Source: UMGS755 sp045590535 (GTDB lineage: Bacteria > Bacillota > Clostridia > UBA1381 > UBA9506). From it: 64,000 nucleotides of DNA. The translations under genes and the position numbers were made by a program. The stretch covers positions 124,001-188,000 of the forward strand of contig JAZNRE010000005.1 of NCBI GenBank assembly GCA_045590535.1. Reading direction: 5' to 3'. The notes beneath the pieces are model-generated. The model was given only the letters and a program-made list of their open reading frames with translations. It made no database searches and was not told the DNA's origin. Shown in pieces: positions 17,331 through 26,136 of this stretch; position 1 is the stretch's first letter; each line of letters opens with the position of its first letter.

Positions 17331-17831
17331 ATGATTATTTTAGGTATCGACCCCGGCATTGCCATCGTGGGATACGGCGTGATTAACTATGAATCGGGGC
17401 GTTTTAGCGTGATTGACTATGGTGCTGTGACCACCAAGGCGGGCATGAAGCTTTCTGACCGATTGCGGAATATTTATGAGGATATTCATGTTTTAATTGA
17501 ACGCTTTCATCCCGATGTCTGCGCCATTGAAGAATTGTTTTTTAACACCAATGTAACCACGGGCATTTCGGTTGCCCACGGTCGCGGTGTGATTATGCTG
17601 GCGGCCACCATACAAAATCTGCCGGTGTATGAATATACACCCCTGCAGGTTAAGCAAAGCGTTGCCGGCTATGGTCGGGCCGATAAAGCCCAGGTGCAGC
17701 GAATGGTTAAGTCCCTTTTGTGTCTGCCTGCTGTCCCCAAGCCCGACGATGTTTCAGACGCTTTAGCCATTGCCATTTGCCATGCCCACAACGCCGGCTA
17801 TCATAATTTAACCAAAACAGAAGGAGTGTAA
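17331..17831 (+). CDS. ruvC: Crossover junction endodeoxyribonuclease RuvC
   Basis: This is the Holliday-junction resolvase. The acidic catalytic residues are visible as Asp7 in ILGIDPG, the Glu67/Glu68 pair in AIEELFFN, and the C-terminal DDVSDALAIA. Length is 166 residues, as expected. The frame opens at 17268, but the ATG at 17331 follows AGGAAAAATT and begins exactly where homologues begin, so it is used. It is the first gene of ruvC-ruvA-ruvB; ruvA starts two bases after its stop. Confidence 0.95.
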   Translation: MIILGIDPGIAIVGYGVINYESGRFSVIDYGAVTTKAGMKLSDRLRNIYEDIHVLIERFHPDVCAIEELFFNTNVTTGISVAHGRGVIMLAATIQNLPVYEYTPLQVKQSVAGYGRADKAQVQRMVKSLLCLPAVPKPDDVSDALAIAICHAHNAGYHNLTKTEGV

Positions 17832-17833
17832 CC

Positions 17834-18436
17834 ATGATTGCATTTGTTTGCGGCACAGTGGATGCCATTGAAGAAAACGCTGCCATTCTTGATACCGGTG
17901 CTTTTGGTTGCCGGGTTTACATGTCGCCATACGGTCTTTCATCATTGTCTGTTGGCTCCGATGCAAAGATTTACACTTATTTAAAGGTTGCAGAAGACGC
18001 CATGGATTTATATGGCTTTTTAACCGTTGAGGAGCTATCCATGTTCCGCCGGATTATTTCGGTTTCCGGTGCCGGTCCAAAAGCCGGCCTTGCCATTTTA
18101 TCCGTTTTGCGCCCGGCTGAGTTTGCCCTGGCAGTTGTCACCAATGATTATAAGGCTATCACAAGAGCCCAGGGCGTTGGTCCCAAGCTTGCGCAAAAGA
18201 TTGTTTTAGAGCTGAAAGATAAGCTTGAAAACAGCGATTTTATTAAAGATACCTCCGGAGCAAGCATGCCCGCCGTTTCCATCCCCGCCGCAAGCAACAA
18301 CGAGGCTGTGGAGGCCCTGTGTGCCTTAGGATACACACAGACAGAGGCTGCCCGGGCCGTTGGCCAGGCAGAAGGCGAAACGGTTTCGGATGTTATTCGC
18401 AACGCCTTAAAAATGTTGGCCAAATCCTTATCGTGA
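17834..18436 (+). CDS. ruvA: Holliday junction branch-migration protein RuvA
   Basis: A 200-residue subunit that binds the four-way junction and loads RuvB. The N-terminal OB fold (residues 1-62), the two helix-hairpin-helix motifs (FRRIISVSGAGPKAGLAIL and ITRAQGVGPKLAQKIVLEL) and the C-terminal RuvB-binding domain (EAVEALCALGYTQTEAARAV) are in the normal order. It sits between ruvC and ruvB, the standard Firmicutes operon. Confidence 0.96.
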   Translation: MIAFVCGTVDAIEENAAILDTGAFGCRVYMSPYGLSSLSVGSDAKIYTYLKVAEDAMDLYGFLTVEELSMFRRIISVSGAGPKAGLAILSVLRPAEFALAVVTNDYKAITRAQGVGPKLAQKIVLELKDKLENSDFIKDTSGASMPAVSIPAASNNEAVEALCALGYTQTEAARAVGQAEGETVSDVIRNALKMLAKSLS

Positions 18437-18501
18437 TTCTATGCCGCTCTTAAGCTCTGCATAGCAAGATACATAAGATTGATAGAGAAAGGACTGTTAT
18501 T

Positions 18502-19536
18502 ATGCCTTTTGAAGAAAACTACGAAGACAGAATTATCTCCTCTCGCACTCTTGGTGAAGACAGTGATGTGGAATATAGCCTGCGTCCCCGACATTTAAAT
18601 GAATACATTGGTCAGACGAAGGTTAAAGAAAACATGAAAATCTTTATCCGTGCCGCTAAAGAGCGAAACGAATCTTTAGACCATGTTTTGCTCTATGGTC
18701 CGCCGGGTCTGGGTAAAACCACCTTGGCAGGCATCATTGCCAATGAAATGGGTGTTAACATTCGTGTCACCTCCGGCCCCTCCATTGAGCGTGCCGGTGA
18801 TTTGGCCGCCATTTTAACCGGACTTTCAGAGCATGACATTTTATTCATCGATGAAATTCATCGCTTAAGCCGCAATGTAGAAGAAATTCTTTATCCTGCC
18901 ATGGAAGATTTCTCTTTGGATATTATTTTAGGAAAAGGTCCCGGCGCACATTCTGTTCGTCTTGACCTGCCCCACTTCACGCTGATTGGCGCTACGACCC
19001 GAACCGGTCTTTTAAGTGCACCTCTTCGTGACCGTTTTGGTGTCATCAGCCGTTTAGAGCTTTATGACCCCAAGGAACTTGACGAAATCATTCGTCGTTC
19101 CGCTGACATTTTAGGCACAAAAATTGACCCCGAAGGCTCTTTGGAAATTGGTCGTCGTTCACGGGGAACGCCCCGTATTGCCAACCGCCTCTTAAAGCGT
19201 GTCCGTGATTTTGCGCAGGTGCAGGGCGATGGTACCATCACCCGTGAGATAGCCGATATGGCCCTCACCACCATGGAAATCGACTCTATGGGGCTTGACG
19301 CCATTGACCGCCGCATGCTTTTATTCATCATTGAAAACTTTGGCGGCGGACCTGTGGGTCTTGAAACACTGGCTGCCTCCATTGGCGAAGACGCCGGCAC
19401 CATTGAAGATGTTTACGAACCCTATCTTTTACAAATTGGCTTTTTAAACCGCACGCCAAGAGGTCGCATGGCCACCGCCAAGGCCTATGCCCATTTTAAC
19501 ATTCCGTACACTACGGAGCTAAGGCTTGATGTGTAA
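18502..19536 (+). CDS. ruvB: Holliday junction helicase RuvB
   Basis: A 344-residue AAA+ motor that drives branch migration with RuvA. Walker A is YGPPGLGKTTLA near residue 65, Walker B is DILFIDEIHRLSR near 113, sensor 1 is IGATTRTGLLSAPLRDRFG, and the C-terminal winged helix carries FLNRTPRGRMAT. Length is normal. It starts 65 bases after ruvA behind AGAGAAAGGAC. A GC-rich inverted repeat follows the stop but lacks a U-run, so its end is not clearly defined. Confidence 0.97.
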   Translation: MPFEENYEDRIISSRTLGEDSDVEYSLRPRHLNEYIGQTKVKENMKIFIRAAKERNESLDHVLLYGPPGLGKTTLAGIIANEMGVNIRVTSGPSIERAGDLAAILTGLSEHDILFIDEIHRLSRNVEEILYPAMEDFSLDIILGKGPGAHSVRLDLPHFTLIGATTRTGLLSAPLRDRFGVISRLELYDPKELDEIIRRSADILGTKIDPEGSLEIGRRSRGTPRIANRLLKRVRDFAQVQGDGTITREIADMALTTMEIDSMGLDAIDRRMLLFIIENFGGGPVGLETLAASIGEDAGTIEDVYEPYLLQIGFLNRTPRGRMATAKAYAHFNIPYTTELRLDV

Positions 19537-19634
19537 AAAGGCGGTTTTCATTGGAAAAAGCCGCAAAATGAACAGGTATTTTGCAGGTAAAACAAAAACT
19601 TTATAAAAAATATTGAATTTCTTTAAAAAAACAC

Positions 19635-19663
19635 TTGACAACAAGGCGCCGATTTGTTATAAT
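19635..19663 (+). promoter_or_regulatory. Promoter of tRNA-Glu
   Basis: A perfect TTGACA (19635-19640) and TATAAT (19658-19663) pair with 17-bp spacing lies about 80 bases ahead of the mature tRNA. The precursor leader contains a hairpin (CATCGG with CCGATG, about 19700-19727), probably removed by RNase P. Confidence 0.9.
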
Positions 19664-19742
19664 GGTCTAGCCGTGTTAATGAAGCGGCAAGAAGATTCCA
19701 TCGGTTTATGGTAAACATGGCCGATGTTTCTATACCTTTAAT

Positions 19743-19817
19743 GGCCCGTTGGTCAAGCGGTTAAGACACCGCCCTTTCACGGCGGTAACACGAGTTCGAG
19801 TCTCGTACGGGTCACCA
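19743..19817 (+). tRNA. tRNA-Glu (anticodon TTC)
   Basis: A 75-nt cloverleaf. The acceptor arm GGCCCGT pairs with ACGGGTC (one G-U pair), the anticodon stem CCGCC/GGCGG holds the loop CTTTCAC with anticodon TTC, the T-arm contains GTTCGAGTC, and CCA is encoded at 19815-19817. It is a single tRNA gene with its own promoter and terminator. Confidence 0.96.
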
Positions 19818-19819
19818 TG

Positions 19820-19852
19820 ATGCGGCAAGCCAATTGGCTTGTCGCATTTTTT
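19820..19852 (+). terminator. Intrinsic terminator of tRNA-Glu
   Basis: TGCGGCAAGCC pairs with GGCTTGTCGCA around a 4-nt loop, with one G-U mismatch position, followed by six T. It begins three bases after the encoded CCA. Confidence 0.92.
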
Positions 19853-19935
19853 CATTTAAATGTGAAATGCTATGAGATAGAGTCTGTTACGGCAAAACCG
19901 CCAAAGCAGAAAATTTGATTTGATTTAGGGGTGTG

Positions 19936-20943
19936 ATGACACAAATGGCTGAACGGAGCATTGATGTTTCTGCCGTGGATTTAGGCGGCTTATTCGGAGA
20001 ATTTGACTGTCACATAAAGCAAGTGGAAAAAGAACTGGGCGTTTCTGTTTCCTGCCGGGATTCTGTTCTAAAAATTTTAGGTAGCGAAGAAGAAACCGAA
20101 ACCGCTGCAAAAACCATTCATTCTATGATTGAAACTTTAAATCGCGGTGATGCCTTAACTGAGCAAAGCATTACCTACATTATGATTCTTGCCCGTTCCG
20201 GTCAGGAGGAATCGTTAAAAGATTTGGGACAGGATTGCATTTGCATGACCTCACGGGGCAAGCCCATTAAAAGCAAAACTTTAGGTCAGAAAGAATATGT
20301 CCGTGCCATGAAGGAAAACACGGTGGTTTTTGGCATTGGCCCTGCCGGCACCGGCAAAACCTATTTAGCTGTGGCGAAAGCTGTCACCGCTTTTCGCAAA
20401 AAAGAAGTCAGCCGCATTATCATCACCCGTCCCGCTGTTGAGGCCGGTGAAAAACTGGGCTTTTTGCCCGGTGATTTGCAAAACAAGGTCGACCCCTACC
20501 TGCGCCCTCTGCACGATGCTCTTTTTGAAATGGTGGGAACCGAGAGCTATAACAGTTATGTGGAAAAAGGCTTGATTGAGGTGGCCCCCCTTGCCTATAT
20601 GCGTGGTCGCACTCTTGATAATGCCTACATTATTTTAGACGAGGCGCAAAACACCACGCCGGAGCAGATGAAAATGTTTTTAACCCGTATCGGTTTTGGC
20701 TCAAAAGCCATTATCACCGGTGACATTACGCAGATTGACCTGCCCGACGGCAAGCGAAGCGGATTAAAAGAAGCCATTAAAATTTTAGACGGCGTAGAAG
20801 ATTTGGCTTTTTGCTATTTCTCTCACAAGGATGTTGTTCGTCATCCTTTGGTACAAAAAATTATTCAGGCTTATGAAAAATATGACGCCAAGCGTCAAAA
20901 AAATGACAGGAGTTCTTCTCATGATCAATCTCGTTCTAAATGA
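19936..20943 (+). CDS. PhoH-like ATPase
   Basis: A 335-residue PhoH/YlaK-type P-loop ATPase, proposed to act in RNA metabolism. The N-terminal region carries a KH-like segment (VSCRDSVLKILGSEEETETA). Walker A is GIGPAGTGKTYLAVAKAV near residue 136, and Walker B is NAYIILDEAQNTTPEQMKM near 233. Possible starts are GTG 19933, ATG 19936 and ATG 19945; AGGGGTG sits best for 19936. It overlaps ybeY by 23 bases, the conserved phoH-ybeY pair. Confidence 0.93.
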   Translation: MTQMAERSIDVSAVDLGGLFGEFDCHIKQVEKELGVSVSCRDSVLKILGSEEETETAAKTIHSMIETLNRGDALTEQSITYIMILARSGQEESLKDLGQDCICMTSRGKPIKSKTLGQKEYVRAMKENTVVFGIGPAGTGKTYLAVAKAVTAFRKKEVSRIIITRPAVEAGEKLGFLPGDLQNKVDPYLRPLHDALFEMVGTESYNSYVEKGLIEVAPLAYMRGRTLDNAYIILDEAQNTTPEQMKMFLTRIGFGSKAIITGDITQIDLPDGKRSGLKEAIKILDGVEDLAFCYFSHKDVVRHPLVQKIIQAYEKYDAKRQKNDRSSSHDQSRSK

Positions 20944-21400
20944 AGAAGCCACCAAGCAGCCCAAAGAACTAATTGAACTGATAAAGCGCTGCATTGAAAA
21001 AACCTTAGAGTCAGAAGATTTTCCTTTTGACGCTGAAGTTTCACTGTCTATAACCGATGCCGTGGGAATGCAGATTATAAACCGTGAACAACGGCAGATT
21101 GACAAAGTGACCGATGTACTCTCCTTCCCCATGCTTTCTACCCAAGACGGCGTGCTCATCGTGGAGGATGAGGACATAGTGGATGATTGTGTCTTTTTGG
21201 GTGACATTGTGATTTGTTATCCCCGTGCCTGTGAGCAAGCCGAAGCCTATGGTCACTCCATTGAGCGTGAAATCGGCTTTTTAACCGTTCACTCCACCCT
21301 GCACCTGTTAGGCTATGACCACGAAGAAGGGTTGCAGGAAGAATCAGAGATGTTTGCAAAACAAGAGGCAGTTTTGCAGAGCCTTTCGCTCTTCAGATAA
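20921..21400 (+). CDS. ybeY: Endoribonuclease YbeY (16S rRNA maturation factor)
   Basis: A 159-residue zinc endoribonuclease for 16S rRNA 3' end processing and ribosome quality control. The metal motif is TVHSTLHLLGYDHEE (HxxxHxxGxDH) near residue 120. The frame is open from 20831, but AGGAG lies eight bases before the ATG at 20921 (MINLVLNEEA), the conserved start. The coding sequence overlaps the end of phoH, which implies translational coupling. Confidence 0.95.
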   Translation: MINLVLNEEATKQPKELIELIKRCIEKTLESEDFPFDAEVSLSITDAVGMQIINREQRQIDKVTDVLSFPMLSTQDGVLIVEDEDIVDDCVFLGDIVICYPRACEQAEAYGHSIEREIGFLTVHSTLHLLGYDHEEGLQEESEMFAKQEAVLQSLSLFR

Positions 21401-21413
21401 GGAGGATGTCACG

Positions 21414-22013
21414 ATGACAATTAGAAAAAAAACCATGCTCATGATGTTTGCCGATTTTGGCGTGTGCCTGGCGCTGCAGTTAATTGGTTTATTTATTTTA
21501 TCCTGGATGTTTCGCTTTTCCTGGGGCTATGTGGTGTATAGCATCATTTTTACCCTCATTTTCTTTGGCATGATTTTTTCACGGGCGCACAACACGGCAA
21601 AGCGCAACCTGTTGCATAAGGATTTGACCAAGACAAAGGCAGAAGGTCTTTTGCTGGCTGCTCCGCTGGCGATTTTTAACACCTTGTTAATTGTTTTATT
21701 TGCTTTAATTCAATCAAACATAATTCCCCTGCGGGATTTGGTGGTGAACACAATTTACACCTTTCCCGATAACGCACCCCGCATTGCCACCGACGTTTTT
21801 TTAATTGATTACATCATCGGCTTTTTACGGATATGGTTTGGTGGGCTCATTGGCTTTATGCCCGAAAAAACCACGCCCCTTATTCTGTTAATTTCGCCTG
21901 CCAGCACGCTTTTGGCCGGTTTTTTAGGCTACTTTGCCGGACTTAAAAAGTTTTATTTACTGGATATGTTCATTGTGGCAAAAAAGAAAGTGGTCAATAA
22001 GTTTAATGAATAG
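21414..22013 (+). CDS. Integral membrane protein of unknown function
   Basis: A 199-residue hydrophobic protein with about five predicted membrane segments (near residues 8-28, 33-58, 80-105, 130-152 and 155-178) and a basic C-terminal tail (VAKKKVVNKFNE). I recognise no family. AAGGAGG lies seven bases before the ATG, and the gene begins 13 bases after ybeY, so it belongs to the phoH-ybeY transcript. In many Clostridia ybeY is followed by dgkA and cdd; this protein takes that place but is longer than DgkA and lacks its motifs. Confidence 0.7.
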   Translation: MTIRKKTMLMMFADFGVCLALQLIGLFILSWMFRFSWGYVVYSIIFTLIFFGMIFSRAHNTAKRNLLHKDLTKTKAEGLLLAAPLAIFNTLLIVLFALIQSNIIPLRDLVVNTIYTFPDNAPRIATDVFLIDYIIGFLRIWFGGLIGFMPEKTTPLILLISPASTLLAGFLGYFAGLKKFYLLDMFIVAKKKVVNKFNE

Positions 22014-22017
22014 AAAA

Positions 22018-22040
22018 GTTGCGGCGAATCTGCCGCTTTA
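22018..22040 (+). terminator. Weak terminator-like hairpin
   Basis: GCGGC (22021-22025) pairs with GCCGC (22032-22036) around a 6-nt loop, followed by TTT. It is short and may only attenuate between the membrane protein and the ABC-F gene. Confidence 0.4.
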
Positions 22041-22079
22041 AAATAAGATTTAATGTTATCATTTCCCGGGAGTGACCTC

Positions 22080-23987
22080 ATGAATCTGTTTAATCTCTCT
22101 GATGTCAAAAAAGAATTTGGCGACCGTTGCTTGTTTCAAAATGTTTCATTTTCCATTAGCGACACCGATAAAATCGGCTTAATTGGTGCCAACGGCACCG
22201 GCAAAACCACTTTATTTAAGATTTTGCTGGGGCAGATGGACGCCACTGCCGGTGATGTTTTTCGCAATAAGCAAACGGTGATTGGCTATTTGGAGCAACA
22301 CACAAACCTCACCTCTGATAAAACAGTTTTGGGTGAGGTTTTAACTGTATTTGACGATGTTATTGCCATGGAAGAGGAATTACGCCTTATTGCCTCACAA
22401 ATCGAGGCAGGCGACGGCGACCTTGCCCTTTTGACCAACCGTCAACAGCAGGTAATGGAGCAATTTACCAAGCGCGATGGCTATACATATAAAAGCAGAG
22501 CCCGTTCTTCTCTTTTGGGATTAGGCTTTAATGAAAACGAATTAGACGCTTCTTTTGCCAATCTCTCCGGCGGGCAAAAAACCAGGGTGGCTTTGTGCAA
22601 ACTTTTGCTCTCCGGTGCTAATCTGTTGCTGTTAGACGAGCCCACAAACCATTTGGATTTGGCGGCTGTTGAGTGGCTTGAAGCCTATCTGCGCGATTAT
22701 AAAGGCGCTTTTTGCCTCATCTCTCATGACCGTTATTTTTTAGATAAGGTCACCAACCGCACCTTTGCTTTGGAATATGCAAAAGTCACGGTTTATGAAG
22801 GCAATTACACCGCCTATTTAAAACAAAAAGAAGAAAACGACAAGGTTCTGACCCGCCGTTATGAAAACACAAAGCGTGAAATCAGTCGATTAGAGGGTAT
22901 TGTTCGTCAGCAACGGCAGTGGAACAGAGAAAAAAATATCAAAACGGCCGAAAGCAAGCTAAAAGCCATTGCCCGCTTGGAAGAGGGCTTAGAAGCCCCC
23001 AATGCTGATGGTCCTTCTGTTCATTTTACACTCCATGCCCGTCCCGGTGGCGGTCAGGATGTTTTAATTTTGCAGGATGTATCCATGGCCTTTGGCGATT
23101 CACCTCTTTTTGACCACCTTGATTTAACCCTTAAAAAAGGTAACCGCCTATTTTTGTTAGGTCCCAATGGGTGCGGCAAAACAACACTCTTTAAAATGAT
23201 TATGGGTTCTCTTCGTCAAAAAGACGGGCTGATTAAATTAGGCACAAACATTGTGGTTGGTTGGTATGACCAAACCCAGTCGGACCTACATTTAAATAAG
23301 ACGGTTTTTGAAGAGATTGCCGATGCACATCCCCGCTTAACACAAACAGAAATCCGAAATGCCCTAGCCGCATTTTTATTCCGTGGCGACGAGGTTTTTG
23401 CCCCTATCAGCGAATTAAGCGGTGGCGAGCGTGCCCGGGTTTCGCTGGCAAAGCTCATGCTGTCTGATGTGAACTTCTTGCTTTTAGACGAGCCCACAAA
23501 CCATTTGGACATTGCCTCTCGCGAGGCGCTGGAAAGGGCTCTGGAAAACTATGACGGCACTTGTCTCATCGTATCCCATGACCGTTACTTTATCAACCGT
23601 CTGGCCCATTCGGTTTGCTACATGCAACGGGACGGACTGACGGTGTATCAAGGGGATTATGACTATTTTGCCGAAAAGCAAAAGGAAACCATGCCCCTGC
23701 AAAAAGCGACCACAACCACCTGCGATTCAGGTGCAGCCGGTCGCGATGCTTATCGCAAGCAAAAGCAGGAGGCGGCTGAACTGCGAAAAAGGGAAAACGA
23801 GCGCAAAAAAACCGAAGCCGAAATTGAAACAACCGAAACCCGCCTTGCCGAAATTGACGCTCTACTCACGGATGAGTCCATTGCGGCTGACTATGAAATG
23901 GCGCAGCATTTAACCGAAGAAGCCGAAGAATTAAACGAAAAACTTCTCACGCTTTATGAAAAATGGGACGCTTTGGCTGACGAGTAA
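22080..23987 (+). CDS. ABC-F family ATPase (Uup/YdiF-like)
   Basis: A 635-residue soluble protein with two ABC domains and no membrane domain. Walker A motifs are GANGTGKTT near residue 36 and GPNGCGKTT near 363. The signatures are LSGGQKTRVAL and LSGGERARVSL, each followed by LLLDEPTNHLD. The ABC-F linker lies around residues 240-300, and a charged coiled-coil tail (KQKQEAAELRKREN and onward) fills the last 80 residues, as in Uup and YdiF. ABC-F proteins act on the ribosome E site. No resistance-type leader peptide is evident upstream, so a housekeeping translation factor is more likely than an antibiotic-resistance ABC-F. GGGAG precedes the ATG at 22080. Confidence 0.93.
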   Translation: MNLFNLSDVKKEFGDRCLFQNVSFSISDTDKIGLIGANGTGKTTLFKILLGQMDATAGDVFRNKQTVIGYLEQHTNLTSDKTVLGEVLTVFDDVIAMEEELRLIASQIEAGDGDLALLTNRQQQVMEQFTKRDGYTYKSRARSSLLGLGFNENELDASFANLSGGQKTRVALCKLLLSGANLLLLDEPTNHLDLAAVEWLEAYLRDYKGAFCLISHDRYFLDKVTNRTFALEYAKVTVYEGNYTAYLKQKEENDKVLTRRYENTKREISRLEGIVRQQRQWNREKNIKTAESKLKAIARLEEGLEAPNADGPSVHFTLHARPGGGQDVLILQDVSMAFGDSPLFDHLDLTLKKGNRLFLLGPNGCGKTTLFKMIMGSLRQKDGLIKLGTNIVVGWYDQTQSDLHLNKTVFEEIADAHPRLTQTEIRNALAAFLFRGDEVFAPISELSGGERARVSLAKLMLSDVNFLLLDEPTNHLDIASREALERALENYDGTCLIVSHDRYFINRLAHSVCYMQRDGLTVYQGDYDYFAEKQKETMPLQKATTTTCDSGAAGRDAYRKQKQEAAELRKRENERKKTEAEIETTETRLAEIDALLTDESIAADYEMAQHLTEEAEELNEKLLTLYEKWDALADE

Positions 23988-24041
23988 TCGCACTTGCCCT
24001 GAAACCTAGGCAATTTTGTCTTATAATCCTGCAAATTTTCC

Positions 24042-24070
24042 TTTACATTTTCCCGATTATATTATATAAT
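24042..24070 (+). promoter_or_regulatory. Promoter of the TIM-barrel isomerase gene
   Basis: TTTACA (24042-24047) and TATAAT (24065-24070) are 17 bases apart, about 50 bases before the start codon. Confidence 0.8.
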
Positions 24071-24122
24071 ATGAAATATAATTTAAGTTGAAATTTCATT
24101 TTCAAAAGGAAGGATGTTTATT

Positions 24123-24968
24123 ATGTATCAATTCCCTATCGGTATTATTATTGACTGTTTCCGTCAAGATTTTAAAACCTCTCTGGAGAAAGCTGCAGCA
24201 TTAGGCGCCCAGGGCATTCAGATGTATGCCACACAGGGTGACCACTCTCCTGAAGCATTAACACCTGCGAAGCGTCGCGAGATGCTCGACATGGTTAAGT
24301 CAAACGGTCTTTGCTTCTCGGCTCTTTGCGGTGACTTTAATCTCGGTTTTAACAATCCTGAAAGAAACCCCGAACTCATTGAGCGTTCAAAACGCATTTT
24401 GGACCTTGCAAAAGATTTGGGAACCAACATTGTAACAACACACATCGGTGTTATCCCTGCCGACCCCAATCATGACCGTTTCAAAATATTGCAAGCTGCC
24501 TGCGCTGAACTGGCTGAATATGCTGACAGCATTGATGCGCACTTTGCTGTTGAAACCGGTCCTGAAACATCCGCTACTTTAAAGGCATTTTTGGATACTC
24601 TCCATTCCCGCGGTGTTGCTGTTAACTTAGACCCGGCAAACCTGGTTATGGTAACCGGTGATGACCCTGTTCAAGCTGTTTACAACTTGAAGGATTACAT
24701 CGTTCACACCCATGCAAAAGACGGTCGCAAGCTGATGGATAAAGACCCCGAAATCATTTATGGTCTGATTGAAGAAGAAATTCAGAGCTCCACTGCTTTC
24801 ATTGAGCTTCCCCTGGGTGAAGGCGGCGTTGATTTTGATAACTACTTAAAAGCATTGGATGACATTGGTTATAAAGGCTTCTTAACCATTGAGCGTGAAG
24901 TTGGCGCTGATGTTGAAGGCGACATCCGCATTGCTGCTGACTTCTTAAGAAACAAAATGAGAGGCTAA
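24123..24968 (+). CDS. Sugar phosphate isomerase/epimerase (xylose-isomerase-like TIM barrel)
   Basis: A 281-residue AP-endonuclease-2/xylose-isomerase-like TIM barrel. Likely metal ligands lie in FAVETGPET, NLDPANLVM, VHTHAKDG and FLTIEREVG, the usual Glu-Asp-His-Glu set. Substrates in this family are ketoses, inosose or hydroxypyruvate and cannot be told from sequence. AAGGAAGG lies nine bases before the ATG at 24123, which is preferred over the ATG at 24114. The gene is monocistronic, with a consensus promoter and tandem terminators, which points to substantial independent expression. Confidence 0.88.
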   Translation: MYQFPIGIIIDCFRQDFKTSLEKAAALGAQGIQMYATQGDHSPEALTPAKRREMLDMVKSNGLCFSALCGDFNLGFNNPERNPELIERSKRILDLAKDLGTNIVTTHIGVIPADPNHDRFKILQAACAELAEYADSIDAHFAVETGPETSATLKAFLDTLHSRGVAVNLDPANLVMVTGDDPVQAVYNLKDYIVHTHAKDGRKLMDKDPEIIYGLIEEEIQSSTAFIELPLGEGGVDFDNYLKALDDIGYKGFLTIEREVGADVEGDIRIAADFLRNKMRG

Positions 24969-24992
24969 AAGCTAAAAAACAGTATGATTTAT

Positions 24993-25029
24993 AAAGTGGC
25001 TGGTGTCATAAACATCAGCCACTTTCTTT
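24993..25029 (+). terminator. Terminator of the TIM-barrel gene
   Basis: A 14-bp stem (AAAGTGGCTGGTGT with ACATCAGCCACTTT, one G-U) around a 5-nt loop, followed by CTTTG. Confidence 0.85.
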
Positions 25030-25043
25030 GTAAAGCAATAAAT

Positions 25044-25077
25044 ATCCACCCGCTATATGCGGGTGGATTTTCATTTT
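25044..25077 (+). terminator. Second, tandem terminator
   Basis: ATCCACCCGC (25044-25053) pairs with GCGGGTGGAT (25059-25068), followed by TTTTCATTTT. It backs up the preceding terminator. Confidence 0.8.
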
Positions 25078-25107
25078 CGGGCATGACCCGTAGTATTTGT
25101 TAACACA

Positions 25108-25142
25108 ATAAAAGAGCCGTGAGCTTTTGCTCACGGCTCTTT
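25108..25142 (-). terminator. Terminator of the rplJ-rplL operon
   Basis: AAAGAGCCGTGAGC (25111-25124) pairs with GCTCACGGCTCTTT (25129-25142) around TTTT. On the minus strand the stem is followed by TTTTATTG. It lies 14 bases after the rplL stop. Confidence 0.92.
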
Positions 25143-25156
25143 ACATGTAAATCAAA

Positions 25157-25534
25157 TTACTTTAAGGTTACTTTTGCGCCAACTTCTTCGAGCTTAGCTT
25201 TGATAGCTTCAGCGTCTTCTTTGCCGATGCCTTCTTTCAGAACCTTGGGAGCGCCGTCAACAGCGTCTTTAGCTTCTTTCAGACCAAGACCGGTGATCTC
25301 ACGAACAACCTTGATAACCTTGATCTTTTCAGCGCCAGCGTCAGTCAGCTCAACATCAAAGGAATCCTTTTCAGCAGCAGCATCAGCGCCACCAGCAGCA
25401 GGAGCACCAACCATTGCTACAGGAGCAGCAGCGGATACGCCAAATTCCTCTTCGATAGCCTTTACCAGTTCAGATAATTCTAATACGGTTAAAGATTTGA
25501 TTTCTTCAATCATAGCAGCGATTTTTTCACTCAT
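25157..25534 (-). CDS. rplL: 50S ribosomal protein L7/L12 (bL12)
   Basis: A 125-residue stalk protein that recruits translation GTPases. The N-terminal dimerisation domain (MSEKIAAMIEEIKSLTVLEL), the Ala/Gly-rich hinge around residues 35-55 and the C-terminal factor-binding domain (EKIKVIKVVREITGLGLKEA) are all present. AGGAGG precedes the ATG. It is the last gene of the ribosomal cluster. Confidence 0.98.
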   Translation of the reverse strand: MSEKIAAMIEEIKSLTVLELSELVKAIEEEFGVSAAAPVAMVGAPAAGGADAAAEKDSFDVELTDAGAEKIKVIKVVREITGLGLKEAKDAVDGAPKVLKEGIGKEDAEAIKAKLEEVGAKVTLK

Positions 25535-25568
25535 TTTTTTTTCCTCCTAAAAAATTATTTTTTAAAAT

Positions 25569-26081
25569 TTATGCAGTTTCTCCCTGTTGATCAGCAACAG
25601 CCTGAATAGCACGGGCCAGGCCAGCGATAGTAGCGTTCAAGCCACCTGCCAACATAGCATACAAAGTATCCTTTGCAGGAATCTTTGCAAGTGCGTTAAT
25701 TTCATCAACTGTGCATGCTTTGCCATCCATAAAGCCAGCTTTAACTGCTAAGCCGGATTCTTCTTTATACTTGGCAATAAAGTCGCACAAAACCTTTGCC
25801 GGAGCAACAACATCATCAGAATGAGTTGCCAAAGCGGTTGTGCCGTTTAAGATTTCGTCAAACTCTGTGTAACCCAGTTCTGCAACAGCACGACGAGTCA
25901 GTGTGTTTTTAACAACGCTGTATTCAACACCAGCAGCACGCAGACTGTTACGGAGCTCTGTATCCTTTTCAACGGTTAAACCGCTGTAAGTTACAAATAC
26001 GCCGGCAGAAGAGTTTTTAATTTTTTCAGCCAGAGCCGCAACGATTTCTTGTTTTTCTTGTAAAACTTTTTCACTAGGCAT
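25569..26081 (-). CDS. rplJ: 50S ribosomal protein L10 (uL10)
   Basis: A 170-residue protein that anchors L7/L12 dimers to the ribosome. The N-terminal rRNA-binding domain includes VFVTYSGLTVEKDTELRNSL, and the C-terminal helix that binds L12 is GGLNATIAGLARAIQAVADQ. GAGGTG lies seven bases before the ATG at 26081; the frame upstream of it is part of the leader. Expression is expected to be controlled by the L10 leader and attenuator directly upstream. Confidence 0.97.
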   Translation of the reverse strand: MPSEKVLQEKQEIVAALAEKIKNSSAGVFVTYSGLTVEKDTELRNSLRAAGVEYSVVKNTLTRRAVAELGYTEFDEILNGTTALATHSDDVVAPAKVLCDFIAKYKEESGLAVKAGFMDGKACTVDEINALAKIPAKDTLYAMLAGGLNATIAGLARAIQAVADQQGETA

Positions 26082-26136
26082 TCGTTTCACCTCACTTGTC
26101 CTATCACTTCTGTCTGTCAAGGCAAACAGAAAAATT

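Noticed and set aside
22014..22079. Antibiotic-sensing leader peptide ahead of the ABC-F gene
   Set aside because: The 66-base gap contains only a short GC hairpin and no ORF with a ribosome binding site, so there is no support for resistance-type attenuation.
25119..25550. Long plus-strand ORF opposite rplL
   Set aside because: It is Ser/Ala-rich antisense of a highly biased ribosomal protein gene, without a start signal, and spans the rplL terminator.
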